Notes under the pieces: generated by a model
Databases searched by the model: none
Told to the model about the DNA's origin: nothing
Seen by the model: only the letters and a program-made list of their open reading frames with translations
In this document: positions 25,645 to 33,935 of the stretch, piece by piece
How positions within the stretch are numbered: position 1 is the first letter of the stretch
Layout: each line of letters starts with the position of its first letter
Origin: Nocardia sp. NRRL S-836
GTDB taxonomy: Bacteria > Actinomycetota > Actinomycetes > Mycobacteriales > Pseudonocardiaceae
NCBI RefSeq assembly: GCF_001279525.1
Contig: NZ_LGDY01000036.1
Span: 89,189 to 153,188 of the forward strand
Length of the DNA: 64,000 nt
Reading direction: 5' to 3'
Program-made: the position numbers and the translations under genes

Positions 25645-26382
25645 TCAGGCTGCCTCCCGACGGAACACGTGCGCACCCCAGGCGATCGCCGCCCCCGCCA
25701 TTCCCGCCGCCACGAGAAATCCCGCGAGCACGTGTTCCGTCGCGTACTCCCCAACAAACGCGTCACGGACGCCATCGACCACGTACCGCAGCGGCGTCAA
25801 CCGCGACACGAAGTCGAGCCACGGCGGGGCCAGCGACATCGGCAGCAGGATCCCCGACAGCAGCAACAACGGCACCGTCACGCTGTTCAGCAACGGCGCC
25901 AAGGACTCCTCGCTGCGCGTGGCCAGGCCGATCGTGTACGAAAGGCCCGCCAGGCTGGCGGTCAGCAGGGCGATCAACAGCACGCCGAGCACCACACCCG
26001 CCAACGGTGCGCGCAGCCCGAACGGCACGGCCACCAAGAGCAGCACGCACGACTGCCCCACGAGCAGCAGCACGTCCCGCAGCACGCGACCGAGCAGCAG
26101 GGCGACCCTGCTCACCGGCGTCACCCGCATCCGTTCCACCACACCCGAGCGGACGTCGGCGATCACCGAGAATCCCACGAACGCCGCACCGAACAACGCC
26201 AGCTGCACCAGCAGCCCTGGGATGTAGACGCGCCACGAGTCCGCGCCCAGGTCCAGGCCCTGCAGCAGCGGCCCGAAGAAGACCAGGTACACCACGGGCT
26301 GCACCAGGCCGACCACCAGCCACAGTGGACTGCGCAGCGACATCGCGAGCTGCCGGCGGAAGACCAGGTAGGTGTCGCGCAT
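25645..26382 (-). CDS. ABC-2 type exporter permease (DrrB-like)
   Basis: The 245-residue permease has six hydrophobic helices. It shows the ABC-2 pattern, with GPLLQGL, the coupling-helix-like ERMRVTPVSRVALLLGRVLRD, and a C-terminal LAPPWLDFVSRLTPLRYVVDGVR. It pairs with the upstream ATPase gene 2 bases away. DrrAB-type exporters carry polyketides and other secondary metabolites out of the cell, so it probably exports the product of locus D. Confidence 0.85.
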   Translation of the reverse strand: MRDTYLVFRRQLAMSLRSPLWLVVGLVQPVVYLVFFGPLLQGLDLGADSWRVYIPGLLVQLALFGAAFVGFSVIADVRSGVVERMRVTPVSRVALLLGRVLRDVLLLVGQSCVLLLVAVPFGLRAPLAGVVLGVLLIALLTASLAGLSYTIGLATRSEESLAPLLNSVTVPLLLLSGILLPMSLAPPWLDFVSRLTPLRYVVDGVRDAFVGEYATEHVLAGFLVAAGMAGAAIAWGAHVFRREAA

Positions 26383-26384
26383 GC

Positions 26385-27314
26385 TTATCCTCCCACCGCG
26401 ACGCGACCGGGCAGGTCGAGGGAACGACCCGTCACCGCGCGGAAGACGTCGTCCAGCGTCGGTTGGTGCAGTTCCACCGACGAGACCTCGAAACCGGCGT
26501 CGTCCAGCACCCGCAACAACGACACCAACGCGCGCGAGCCGTCCGCGACGGTCAGCCGCACGGACGAGCCCGACACCGTCACGGAACGGACCAGGGGGTG
26601 TGACTCCAGCAACGAAGCGCCACCGGACACCTCAAGGGTGATCACGTCGCCGCGCAGCTGCCGCTTCAGCGAGGCGGGCGTGCCGGAGGCCACCACCGCG
26701 CCGTGGTCCACCACCAGCACGCGGTCGCACAGCGCGTCGGCCTCGTCGAGGTAGTGCGTCGTCAGCACGACGGTGGTGCCGGGCAAAGCCCGCAGGTGCG
26801 CCCACAGGTCGTCGCGGCTGGCCGGGTCGAGGCCGAGGCTCGGTTCGTCCAGCAACAGCAGCGCGGGGGAGTGGACCAGGCCCAGCGCGATGTCGAGCTT
26901 GCGGCGCTGGCCGCCGGACAGCGTCGCGACCGTCCGACGCTCCAAACCGGACAGACCGAACACCTCGCACAGCTCCGCGCCACGCGAACGCGGCACCCGG
27001 TACAGGTCGGCCTGGAACTCCAGCTCCTCCACCACGCGGCAGCGTGGCTCGGTGCCGCCGCTTTGCGCCACGTAACCGATGCGGGAACGCACCAGCGCCG
27101 GTTCCGCCAGCAGGTCCGCGCCCGCGACCACGGCGGTGCCGGAGGTGGGGCGCAGCAACGTGGTCAGCATCCGCAGGGTGGTGGTCTTGCCCGCGCCGTT
27201 GGGCCCGAGCAGGCCGACCACCTCACCGGCCGCGACGTCGAGGTCCACGCCGCGCACCGCTTCCACGTCGCCGAACGACTTGCGCAGGCCGCGCGCGTGG
27301 ATCACGGCCGTCAC
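26385..27314 (-). CDS. ABC exporter ATPase (DrrA-like)
   Basis: The 309-residue ATPase has Walker A LLGPNGAGKTT, the Q-loop YVAQSGG, signature LSGGQRRKLD, Walker B LLLLDEPSLGLD and the H-loop TTHYLDEA. A roughly 85-residue C-terminal domain is typical of the DrrA group. GTG 27314 overlaps the AcpS stop (GTGA). It energises the downstream permease. Confidence 0.88.
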   Translation of the reverse strand: MTAVIHARGLRKSFGDVEAVRGVDLDVAAGEVVGLLGPNGAGKTTTLRMLTTLLRPTSGTAVVAGADLLAEPALVRSRIGYVAQSGGTEPRCRVVEELEFQADLYRVPRSRGAELCEVFGLSGLERRTVATLSGGQRRKLDIALGLVHSPALLLLDEPSLGLDPASRDDLWAHLRALPGTTVVLTTHYLDEADALCDRVLVVDHGAVVASGTPASLKRQLRGDVITLEVSGGASLLESHPLVRSVTVSGSSVRLTVADGSRALVSLLRVLDDAGFEVSSVELHQPTLDDVFRAVTGRSLDLPGRVAVGG

Positions 27315-27679
27315 CACCCCACGGCGACGGCGGCGACCAGGTCGCGCTTGTGCGTGATCGACACGCTCACGCCGCTGATCCCGGCCTCCGCCGCCGCACC
27401 AGCCGCGGTCGCGGACAGCGTCACGCACGGCGCACCGCCCGCGGCACGGGTGATCGCGATGTCGTGCGGCGCAACGCCCTGGAACAACCCGCGGCCCAGC
27501 ACCTTGAGCACCGCCTCCTTCGCGGAGAACCGGCCGGCCAGGAACTCGGCCCGCCTGGTGCCGCTCAGGCCGTCGGCGTGCGCGAGCTCGGCCTCGGCGA
27601 AGACGAAGTGGCGGAACCACTCGCGCCGCAGCAACGCGTCCAGCTCGTCGAGCGTGGTGAGGTCAACGCCGAGCCTCAT
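27311..27679 (-). CDS. Holo-ACP synthase-type phosphopantetheinyl transferase (AcpS)
   Basis: The 122-residue protein has the AcpS motifs LGVDLTTLDEL (metal-binding Asp), FLAGRFSAKEAVLKVLG (W/F-x-x-K-E-A) and a C-terminal VSITHKRDLVAAVAV. It transfers 4'-phosphopantetheine from CoA to ACP serines, most likely to the carrier at 30159-30416 in the same operon. ATG 27679 is preferred because GGGAGG sits 9 bases upstream; GTG 27688 is an alternative. A private AcpS is common in actinomycete metabolite loci. Confidence 0.85.
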   Translation of the reverse strand: MRLGVDLTTLDELDALLRREWFRHFVFAEAELAHADGLSGTRRAEFLAGRFSAKEAVLKVLGRGLFQGVAPHDIAITRAAGGAPCVTLSATAAGAAAEAGISGVSVSITHKRDLVAAVAVGW

Positions 27680-28850
27680 CGGTCTCACCCTCCCCGAAGA
27701 AGTCGTGCTTGAGCAGCCCCTGGAACGCCGACAGCCGGTGCAGGTTGGACGTGCCCTCCATGAACTCGAACGCCCGCAGGTCGCGGTAGACCTTCTCCAG
27801 CCACGGGTGCTCGATCAGCGACGCGGGCCCGAGGAGCTCCGCGGCGAGTCTGGTCACCTGCTCGCCGAGCTGGGCCGCCCGCATCTTCACCACGCCGATC
27901 CGGTGCGGGTTCACCACACCGCGGTCGATCTCGCCCGCGACGTCGAGGATCATCCGCCGCACCGCCGCCACGCGGTCGAACACGCCGTCCACCCGCAGCT
28001 GGTCGTACCGCGACAGCGGCGGCTTGTGCTCGGTCAGGTAGTCGCACGCCGCCTGGGTCAGGCCCAGCGTCATGGCGGCCAGCCCCGGCCGGAAGCGCAG
28101 CAACGCGTGCAGGGCGCCGTAGACACCGCGTCTGCTAGGCGGGCGGTGCCTGCCCAGCACGCGGTTGGCGGGGATGCGCACGTTGTCGAACCGCAGCGCG
28201 CTGATCCGGGCGCCGCGCAGGCCGATCATGGGCAGCAGCTCGGCGTGGAACCCGTCCGCGGCCGGATCGACGACCACCGCCTCGATGCCCCACGGTCCCG
28301 GTGCGCGGCGGCAGAACACCACGCCGATCTGCGCCCGCGCGCCGTTGCCGACGTAACGCTTTTCACCGTTCAGCAGCCAGTCGTCGCCGTCGGGCGTGAG
28401 CGTGGTCTCCAGCTCCAGTGCCGCGGACCCCTTGCCGGGCTCGGTCAGGCCGAAGAACGTCCACACCGGACCGTCGTGCGCACGGCCGAAGAAGTGCTCG
28501 CGCTGCTCGTCGTCGCCGAGCTCGCGGACCACGTCGCGGGACAGACCCGCGCCCGGTCCCGCCAGGATCGCGCCGGGGTCGCCGTGGGACAGGGCCTCCA
28601 GCACCACGCACAGCGCCGTGCAGGTGGGGTCGAACGGCTCGATCGGCGACGGGCGGCGGAACTCCGGCGGCGTGAACACCTGGTCCAGCACGGCGAACGC
28701 GGGCAGGTGCAGGAACTCGGTGATGGCGTCGGGATCGCGGTCGAGCGCCATTCCCACGTCACGCAACGCGGGCGCCACCTCGCGGCAGTGCGCCCGCAAC
28801 CGCAGCAGCGGAGCGTCCAGCAGGTCGTCACGGCTCAGCAGGGTGGTCAT
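27663..28850 (-). CDS. Acyl-CoA/ACP dehydrogenase, catalytic subunit
   Basis: The 395-residue protein has the acyl-CoA dehydrogenase fold: FFGLTEPGKGSAALELET at the FAD/substrate loop, LNGEKRYVGNGARA, a helical C-terminal bundle and FMEGTSNLHRLSAFQ, where the Glu sits at the MCAD base position. The start overlaps the preceding gene as ATGA. That gene encodes a second, shorter ACAD-like subunit. It may introduce a double bond into an ACP-bound acyl chain in locus D. Confidence 0.8.
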   Translation of the reverse strand: MTTLLSRDDLLDAPLLRLRAHCREVAPALRDVGMALDRDPDAITEFLHLPAFAVLDQVFTPPEFRRPSPIEPFDPTCTALCVVLEALSHGDPGAILAGPGAGLSRDVVRELGDDEQREHFFGRAHDGPVWTFFGLTEPGKGSAALELETTLTPDGDDWLLNGEKRYVGNGARAQIGVVFCRRAPGPWGIEAVVVDPAADGFHAELLPMIGLRGARISALRFDNVRIPANRVLGRHRPPSRRGVYGALHALLRFRPGLAAMTLGLTQAACDYLTEHKPPLSRYDQLRVDGVFDRVAAVRRMILDVAGEIDRGVVNPHRIGVVKMRAAQLGEQVTRLAAELLGPASLIEHPWLEKVYRDLRAFEFMEGTSNLHRLSAFQGLLKHDFFGEGETDEARR

Positions 28851-29368
28851 GCGCTCTCCCGGTCCGGGGTCAGGTACACGTTGCCGGTGACCTCGGCGAG
28901 GTGCAGGTCGCCGCCGGGGCCGGACACCAGGAAGCTGCTCGCGCCGAGCAGGCTCAGCAACAGCCGTCCGGCGTCGACCAGCCCCTGGTGGGCGCGCCAC
29001 CTGGCGTGCTGGTCACCGGTGGGCAGCACGGCGTTCTCGCGCACCTCGACCGCCACGTCGGCCAGAGCGGTCTGCACGAGCTGGCGGTCGAGCAGCGGCG
29101 AGCCCTGCGACGTGCGGCCGCCCAGGTGCGTCATGGCGTGGTCGATGCCCTGCCGCAGCAGGTCGCGGTGCAGTTCGAGCAGGCCGCCGGCGAACCGGTC
29201 CAGCTCCTCGCCGCCCGACGGCGCGCCCCGCCCGACGCCGAGACCGAAGCGGTGCAACGGGTGCTCGGGTGAGCTGATCCTCCGCGAGGAGGCCAGTGCC
29301 ACCCCGCTGCGCGCGGTCACCAGGGCGTTGCCGTGCAAGCGGTCCAGCTCTGCCGCGTAGGAACTCAT
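28847..29368 (-). CDS. Small acyl-CoA dehydrogenase-like subunit (C-terminal bundle only)
   Basis: The 173-residue, mostly helical protein resembles only the C-terminal four-helix domain of acyl-CoA dehydrogenases (LDRQLVQTALADVAVEV, ARWRAHQGLVDAGRLLLSL, GDLHLAEVTGNVYL). The N-terminal and beta domains that bind FAD are missing. Split, hetero-oligomeric dehydrogenases are known in actinobacteria, for example the FadE26-FadE27 type. The 4-base overlap with the catalytic-type gene suggests the two form a complex. A structural or pseudo-active subunit is inferred. Confidence 0.6.
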   Translation of the reverse strand: MSSYAAELDRLHGNALVTARSGVALASSRRISSPEHPLHRFGLGVGRGAPSGGEELDRFAGGLLELHRDLLRQGIDHAMTHLGGRTSQGSPLLDRQLVQTALADVAVEVRENAVLPTGDQHARWRAHQGLVDAGRLLLSLLGASSFLVSGPGGDLHLAEVTGNVYLTPDRESA

Positions 29369-30159
29369 GTCGTGCCCTCCTGACTGGCACGGCGCAGCAG
29401 CGCCGCGTGACTTCGCCCGGTGCGCGGATCGGTGTCGCACAGGACGAGTGCGTCGTGGGTTCGCGCCCACTCCTCGTGGTGGCGGGCCAGGGCCAGCCAC
29501 ACGCTGGTGCAGTAGGAGCCGCGGGCGACCCGGTGCACCGGGAGGCCGGCAAGCCCGCCTGCCCAGGGACCGGCGACGACCAGCGGCCGGTCTCCCGCGA
29601 CGGTGGCGGACACCAGTTCCGCCAGGTCGTCCGATGCCGGTGGCACGGCGGCAACCTCCCACGGTCCGCCGTCGGCGAGCACCAGCACGGCGGCGGTGTC
29701 GGCCAGCCCGTCCCTGGCCAGCGGCTCGTCGTTGCCGAAGGTGCCCTGCTCGACCACGACGACGGTTCCCACCCGGCACCGGCCGGACCGGTGGTAGGCC
29801 GTCGCGACCCGCAACGCCGTGAACGGTGCCCGCAACCCCTGCTCGGAGATCGCGAAGTTCTCCGACCCACCGCCCAGCAGCTTGTCCACGTGGCCGCCGA
29901 TGGAGCGGAACGGGTAGTGGTCGGGCAGCCCGTGCGCGACGACGACCAGGTCCGGCTCCGGCGGCACCGGCAACAGCTCCAGCGCCTGCCCGGCCAGCTC
30001 CTGGAACGTGATCCCCGCACCCCGCGCGAGCCGTTCGGGGTCGAGCTCGACACCGAACGGCGTCATCAGGTCGCGCTGGTACGACACCAGCCACTCGTCG
30101 TGCACGTAGGGGTTGCGGTGCGTGGCGACCACCGCGCTCGCCGCGGTCAGGGTCAGCAT
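29365..30159 (-). CDS. Thiolase-fold/ketosynthase-like protein without catalytic Cys
   Basis: The 264-residue protein has the order of a KAS III-type thiolase fold: DLVVVAHGLPD, then GGGSENFAISEQGLRAPFTALRVA (the segment that carries the catalytic Cys in KAS III), VGTVVVVEQGTFG, and a short second half ending VLCDTDPRTGRSHAALLRR. No Cys occurs at the nucleophile position. The protein is about 50 residues shorter than KAS III. Its start shares one base with the ACP stop. It may be a chain-length, docking or non-elongating partner of the true KAS III at 32931-33887. The assignment rests on pattern only. Confidence 0.5.
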   Translation of the reverse strand: MLTLTAASAVVATHRNPYVHDEWLVSYQRDLMTPFGVELDPERLARGAGITFQELAGQALELLPVPPEPDLVVVAHGLPDHYPFRSIGGHVDKLLGGGSENFAISEQGLRAPFTALRVATAYHRSGRCRVGTVVVVEQGTFGNDEPLARDGLADTAAVLVLADGGPWEVAAVPPASDDLAELVSATVAGDRPLVVAGPWAGGLAGLPVHRVARGSYCTSVWLALARHHEEWARTHDALVLCDTDPRTGRSHAALLRRASQEGTT

Positions 30160-30416
30160 CACACCGCGACGTCGAGGTTGGCCTCGAGGTAGTCGGCCAG
30201 CGTGCCGATCGTCTGGAAGTCGTCCATCTGCAACGTCTCCGGGTCGACCTCGATGCCGGTGTGGTCCTCCAGCGCCATCAGCAGCGTGAGCACCGAGGTC
30301 GAGTCCAGGTGCAGGTCCTCGAACAGCCTGGTGTTCTCCGTGGTGTCGGAGTAGTCGCGCTGCATCACCTCGGTGAGCGCGTTCGTGATCGTCTTGAGCA
30401 CCGTCAACCTGTCCAT
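30159..30416 (-). CDS. Acyl carrier protein
   Basis: The 85-residue acidic helical protein has the attachment motif LHLDSTSVLTLL, with Ser39 as the phosphopantetheine site. It is immediately downstream of a BtrK-like decarboxylase and a BtrJ-like ligase, which parallels the BtrI carrier of butirosin side-chain synthesis. It is the probable tether for the intermediates of locus D and the probable substrate of the local AcpS. Confidence 0.88.
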   Translation of the reverse strand: MDRLTVLKTITNALTEVMQRDYSDTTENTRLFEDLHLDSTSVLTLLMALEDHTGIEVDPETLQMDDFQTIGTLADYLEANLDVAV

Positions 30417-30430
30417 CGTGGATCTCCTTG

Positions 30431-31687
30431 TCAGACCGGGATGAGTTGCTGCTTGCCCAGCAGGTCTTCTGCGGTGTCACGGCGCCGCACGAGGTGCGGC
30501 GTGCCGTCGAGCACCAGCACCTCGGCGGGGTAGCCGTGGCTCAGGAACAGGCCGGGGGAGGCCGACGGGCCGTACGCGCCGGAGCGCTCGACGCCCAGCA
30601 GGTCGCCGGGGCGGACCTCGGGCAGCGCGACCTGCTTGGCCACCACGTCGTTCGGCGTGCACAGCGGCCCGGTGACGTTGTACGGCCGCTCGGCGGGATC
30701 CTCGTACCTGGTCAGCGACCGCACCGGGAAGTTGCGCTTGACGAAGCTGCCGACGCCGACGGCCGCCATGTGGTGGTTGGTGCCGCCGTCGGCGATCACG
30801 AACCACTCGCCCATGGACTCCTTGACGTAGCGCGCACGCACGACGTACGTGCCGCACCAGCCGACGAGGTAGCGGCCGAGCTCGGTGATCACCCGGCTGC
30901 GGTGCCTGCCGAGGAAGTCCGCGACCGCCGCGTTCACGCCGAGCGCGAGCGCCTCGACGTCGAGGTCCTTCTCGTTCTCGAAGTAGGGCACGCCGAACCC
31001 GCCGCCGATGTCGACCGTCTCCAGGTCGAACCCGAGCTCGGTGGACAGCTCCTCGGCCGCGGCCAGGATGCCGCGGGTGTTCTCCACGACGTTGCCGGCG
31101 TCGAGGATGCGGGTGCCCATGTAGCCGTGCACGCCCATCACCCGCACGTGCCGCAGCGAGCGCAGGAACGACCTCGACCGCAGCAGCACGGCCTGGTCGA
31201 TGCCGAACTGCCGGGGCTTGCCGCCCATGGACAGGCGTGCCCCCTTGGCGGTGAACGACGGGTTGACCCTCAGCATCACGTCCACGCCGCCGGGCACGTG
31301 CAGGTCGTTGAGCAGCTCCACCTCGTCCAGCGACTCGCAGACCACCGCGTGCACGCCCATCTCCACGCACGCCCGCAGCTCGTCGACCGACTTGCCCGGC
31401 CCCAGGAAGACGATGTCGCGTGCGGCGGCGCCCGCGCGGTGCGCGGTGATCAGCTCGACCAGCGAGGACACCTCGATGCCCGCGCCGAGCGACCGCAGCA
31501 CCGCGCACACGCTCACGTTGGGATTGGCCTTGGCGGAGTACAGGATGTCGACCCTGGGATCCAGCAGCTCGCGCAGCGACCGGTACACCTCGCGCAGCAC
31601 GTCGCCGTCGTAGAGGTACAGCGGTGTGCCGAACCGGGCGGCGAGCTCGCTGATGGGAAGTCCCTGCACGGTGAACTCTGCGGTCAT
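30431..31687 (-). CDS. Fold-III PLP decarboxylase, BtrK-like (aminoacyl-ACP decarboxylase)
   Basis: The 418-residue alanine-racemase-fold decarboxylase has LYSAKANPN with PLP-binding Lys53, MGGKPRQFGI, GVHGYMGT, GGGFGVPYFENEKDLD, ADGGTNHH, GPLCTPNDVV and SGAYGPSASP. The MGG-PRQFG, GGGFGVPYF, GPLCTP and SGAYG blocks are those of BtrK, which decarboxylates glutamate while it is thioesterified to BtrI. The neighbouring ACP and ATP-grasp ligase complete that trio. I infer decarboxylation of an ACP-bound amino acid; free diaminopimelate or ornithine decarboxylation is less likely in this setting. Confidence 0.85.
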   Translation of the reverse strand: MTAEFTVQGLPISELAARFGTPLYLYDGDVLREVYRSLRELLDPRVDILYSAKANPNVSVCAVLRSLGAGIEVSSLVELITAHRAGAAARDIVFLGPGKSVDELRACVEMGVHAVVCESLDEVELLNDLHVPGGVDVMLRVNPSFTAKGARLSMGGKPRQFGIDQAVLLRSRSFLRSLRHVRVMGVHGYMGTRILDAGNVVENTRGILAAAEELSTELGFDLETVDIGGGFGVPYFENEKDLDVEALALGVNAAVADFLGRHRSRVITELGRYLVGWCGTYVVRARYVKESMGEWFVIADGGTNHHMAAVGVGSFVKRNFPVRSLTRYEDPAERPYNVTGPLCTPNDVVAKQVALPEVRPGDLLGVERSGAYGPSASPGLFLSHGYPAEVLVLDGTPHLVRRRDTAEDLLGKQQLIPV

Positions 31688-32934
31688 AGCGTCTCCAGTG
31701 CGGTAGCTGTCGCGGCGTCCAGCGCCTCCAGCGCGGTCCGGTCGGGGGCGAACGACATGGTGTAGAGCCGTCCGGCGGCAACGGTGCCGAAGCACGTCAC
31801 CACGACCTGCGGCGGCAGCACCCGGCGGACCTGCTCGAACCCGATGTCGCGCACCGGGTAGTGCTTGGCCAGGCAGGCGTGACCGGGCGGGACCAGCCGC
31901 TCGACGACCCCGCCCTGGTAGGTCGACATGTTCAGCCGGGCGTTGATCTCCAGCACCGGGTGCAGCACGTCGTCCGCGCCCAGGATCGCGTCCACGCCCG
32001 CCACGCCGTGGAACCCGTCGCGGTGCAGCCGGGCGCCCACCGTCCGTGCCGCGTGCGTGAGCTCGTCGTGCTGTGCCCCGGTGAGGTCGGCGGGCATGAT
32101 GTGTCCCTTGTGGACACCGTTCTCGGTGAGCGCCTGCTTGACGAAGTCGAACCGCACCGAGCCGTCCCGCGCGACCGTGAGCTGGTAGTTGAGGTCGTAC
32201 CGCTTCGGCAGCCAGTGCTCGACCACGACGTGCAGCCGGTCGTCGCCGGTGCGCGCCGCGCGGCGGCGCACCAGTTTGCGCAGCCCGTCCACCTTGGCCT
32301 GCGAGTCGAGCACGACGAGTCCCTTGCCGGACACGCCGTACGCGTCCTTCACCACGGTCGGCCCGGTCAGGCCGTCGAGAACCGCCTCGAACTCGGCGAC
32401 CGACTCCACGGTGTGGCCGGGTACCGGCCGCAGCCCGGTGTCCTCCACGAGCCTGCGGCTGTAGATCTTGCTGTTGACCCGTTCGAAGACGTCGGAACCG
32501 GGCACGGCCAGTGCGATCCCCGCCGCGTCGGCGAGCTTCTCCTCGTCGGCGGTCGTGCCCATCGGGAGCAGCTGCCTGCCGCGCAACGCCGCCAGCACCG
32601 CCGGTGAGCCGATGGCGTTCTCCGTGGTGGAGCTCCCGGCGTCGGCGGGAACGAGGACCTCGGGCAACGCGAACCCGAGCTCCTCGGCGTAGCGGCGGAA
32701 GCCGGGGTCGAGCTCGTGCGACGCGATCAGCACGTCGTCCGGCCCGGCCAGCAGCGCACCGAGCTGTTCCATGCGGCGCACGACGTCCGTGGACGCCGAG
32801 ATGGCGGCGGCGGGCAGCCCGACGTGGTTCGTCGCCCACCGCGCCTCGGCCTCGAAGTTGCACACCAGCGCCAGCGGCGTGGCGGGGGAGCCGGTGAGCG
32901 CGGCCTTGATGGCCCGCAGGTAGTCGGAAGTCAT
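31684..32934 (-). CDS. ATP-grasp ligase, BtrJ-like (amino acid:ACP ligase)
   Basis: The 416-residue ATP-grasp protein has FERVNSKIYSRRLVEDTGL before the grasp domain, VVKDAYGVSGKGLVVLDS as the glycine-rich ATP loop, and HPVLEINARLNMSTYQGG with the metal-binding Glu and Asn. BtrJ in butirosin synthesis uses this chemistry to charge BtrI with glutamate. The start overlaps the KAS III stop (ATGA), and the ACP and BtrK-like genes follow directly. It probably selects the amino acid that enters locus D. Substrate identity cannot be read from sequence. Confidence 0.8.
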   Translation of the reverse strand: MTSDYLRAIKAALTGSPATPLALVCNFEAEARWATNHVGLPAAAISASTDVVRRMEQLGALLAGPDDVLIASHELDPGFRRYAEELGFALPEVLVPADAGSSTTENAIGSPAVLAALRGRQLLPMGTTADEEKLADAAGIALAVPGSDVFERVNSKIYSRRLVEDTGLRPVPGHTVESVAEFEAVLDGLTGPTVVKDAYGVSGKGLVVLDSQAKVDGLRKLVRRRAARTGDDRLHVVVEHWLPKRYDLNYQLTVARDGSVRFDFVKQALTENGVHKGHIMPADLTGAQHDELTHAARTVGARLHRDGFHGVAGVDAILGADDVLHPVLEINARLNMSTYQGGVVERLVPPGHACLAKHYPVRDIGFEQVRRVLPPQVVVTCFGTVAAGRLYTMSFAPDRTALEALDAATATALETL

Positions 32935-33887
32935 CTGCCACCCCTGTGCTCGACCACCATCGCGGCGTAGGTGGCACCGAGACCGACCGACGTGAGCAGG
33001 TAGAGCCCGCCGTCGGCCAGCCGGCCCTCGTCGCGCAGCGTGGCGTAGTTGAGGAACGGGTCCGCGCAGCAACAATGGCTGTAGCGCGGGATGTTGCCGA
33101 AGTACGCCTTGGACCTGTCGATGCCGATCTCGTCCAGCGTCCGCTGCCACAGCAGCTTGCTCACGTTGTGCGGCACCAGCATCGTGATGTCGTCCAGCCC
33201 GACACCGGCCCGGTCGACCGCCTTGCCCACCGCCTCCGCGAGGAAGGCGACGTAGTTGTCGTTGAACTCCTTCACGAGGTCCTCGGCGAGGTACACCCCG
33301 TCGGACAGCAGCACCTGCGTCTTCGTGGCGTAGGACCGGACCACGTCGCCGTCGCCGCCCGCGCTCACCAGGCACGCGGTCGACGCCTCACCCAGGATCG
33401 TCGTGTTGTTGACGACCCTGAACCGCGCGGTGACGGGCTTTTCGCCGGTGAGCACCAGTGCGCGCACACTCGGATCGTCCTCGGCACGCAGCAGCTCGCC
33501 GGCGATGTCGACCGCGGCGAGCCCGCTGGCGCAGTGCTGCTGGGTCACGGCGAACGCCTCCGCCTCCGGCAGCCCGAGCGCCTGCCGGATCACGTCGGCC
33601 GCGTCGATCGTCGACGGCGTCACGTCGAGCACGGTGTGCGCGTACAGGACGTACTTGACCACCCCGGGATCCGGCAGCTCCTTGACGACCCGCTCACCCG
33701 CGGCGGCGACCAGGGCGAACACGTCGATCGCCGGGTCGTCGCGCACCTGGTCGAACCCGTGGAGGTTGCGGAACATCCGCACCACGTACCTGTTCAGCCC
33801 GAGCTGCTCACCCAGCTCCTCGATCGGCACGGACCGATCGGGGGTGAAGGCGGCGATCCGCTCCAGCGTGGTGACCCGACTCGACAT
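32931..33887 (-). CDS. KAS III-like beta-ketoacyl-ACP synthase
   Basis: The 318-residue thiolase-fold enzyme has an intact Cys-His-Asn triad: QQHCASGLAAVDIA (Cys119), MLVPHNVSKLLWQ (His240) and AYFGNIPRYS (Asn265). KAS III family proteins condense an acyl primer with malonyl-ACP or transfer acyl groups. It is the first gene of the run that includes the ligase, decarboxylase and ACP. It could extend the aminoacyl-ACP or prime a chain. The sequence is divergent (RYSHCCCADPF after the Asn). ATG 33887 is chosen over an upstream TTG. Confidence 0.83.
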   Translation of the reverse strand: MSSRVTTLERIAAFTPDRSVPIEELGEQLGLNRYVVRMFRNLHGFDQVRDDPAIDVFALVAAAGERVVKELPDPGVVKYVLYAHTVLDVTPSTIDAADVIRQALGLPEAEAFAVTQQHCASGLAAVDIAGELLRAEDDPSVRALVLTGEKPVTARFRVVNNTTILGEASTACLVSAGGDGDVVRSYATKTQVLLSDGVYLAEDLVKEFNDNYVAFLAEAVGKAVDRAGVGLDDITMLVPHNVSKLLWQRTLDEIGIDRSKAYFGNIPRYSHCCCADPFLNYATLRDEGRLADGGLYLLTSVGLGATYAAMVVEHRGGR

Positions 33888-33935
33888 GGGGCGCAACGCT
33901 AGGGTCGTGGCGCGGCGCCAGCATGAGGGCAGTCC

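Noticed and set aside
25065..26754. Two long plus-strand frames opposite the toxin and ABC permease
   Set aside because: Arg/Thr/Pro-rich shadows; the minus-strand permease has membrane helices and family motifs.
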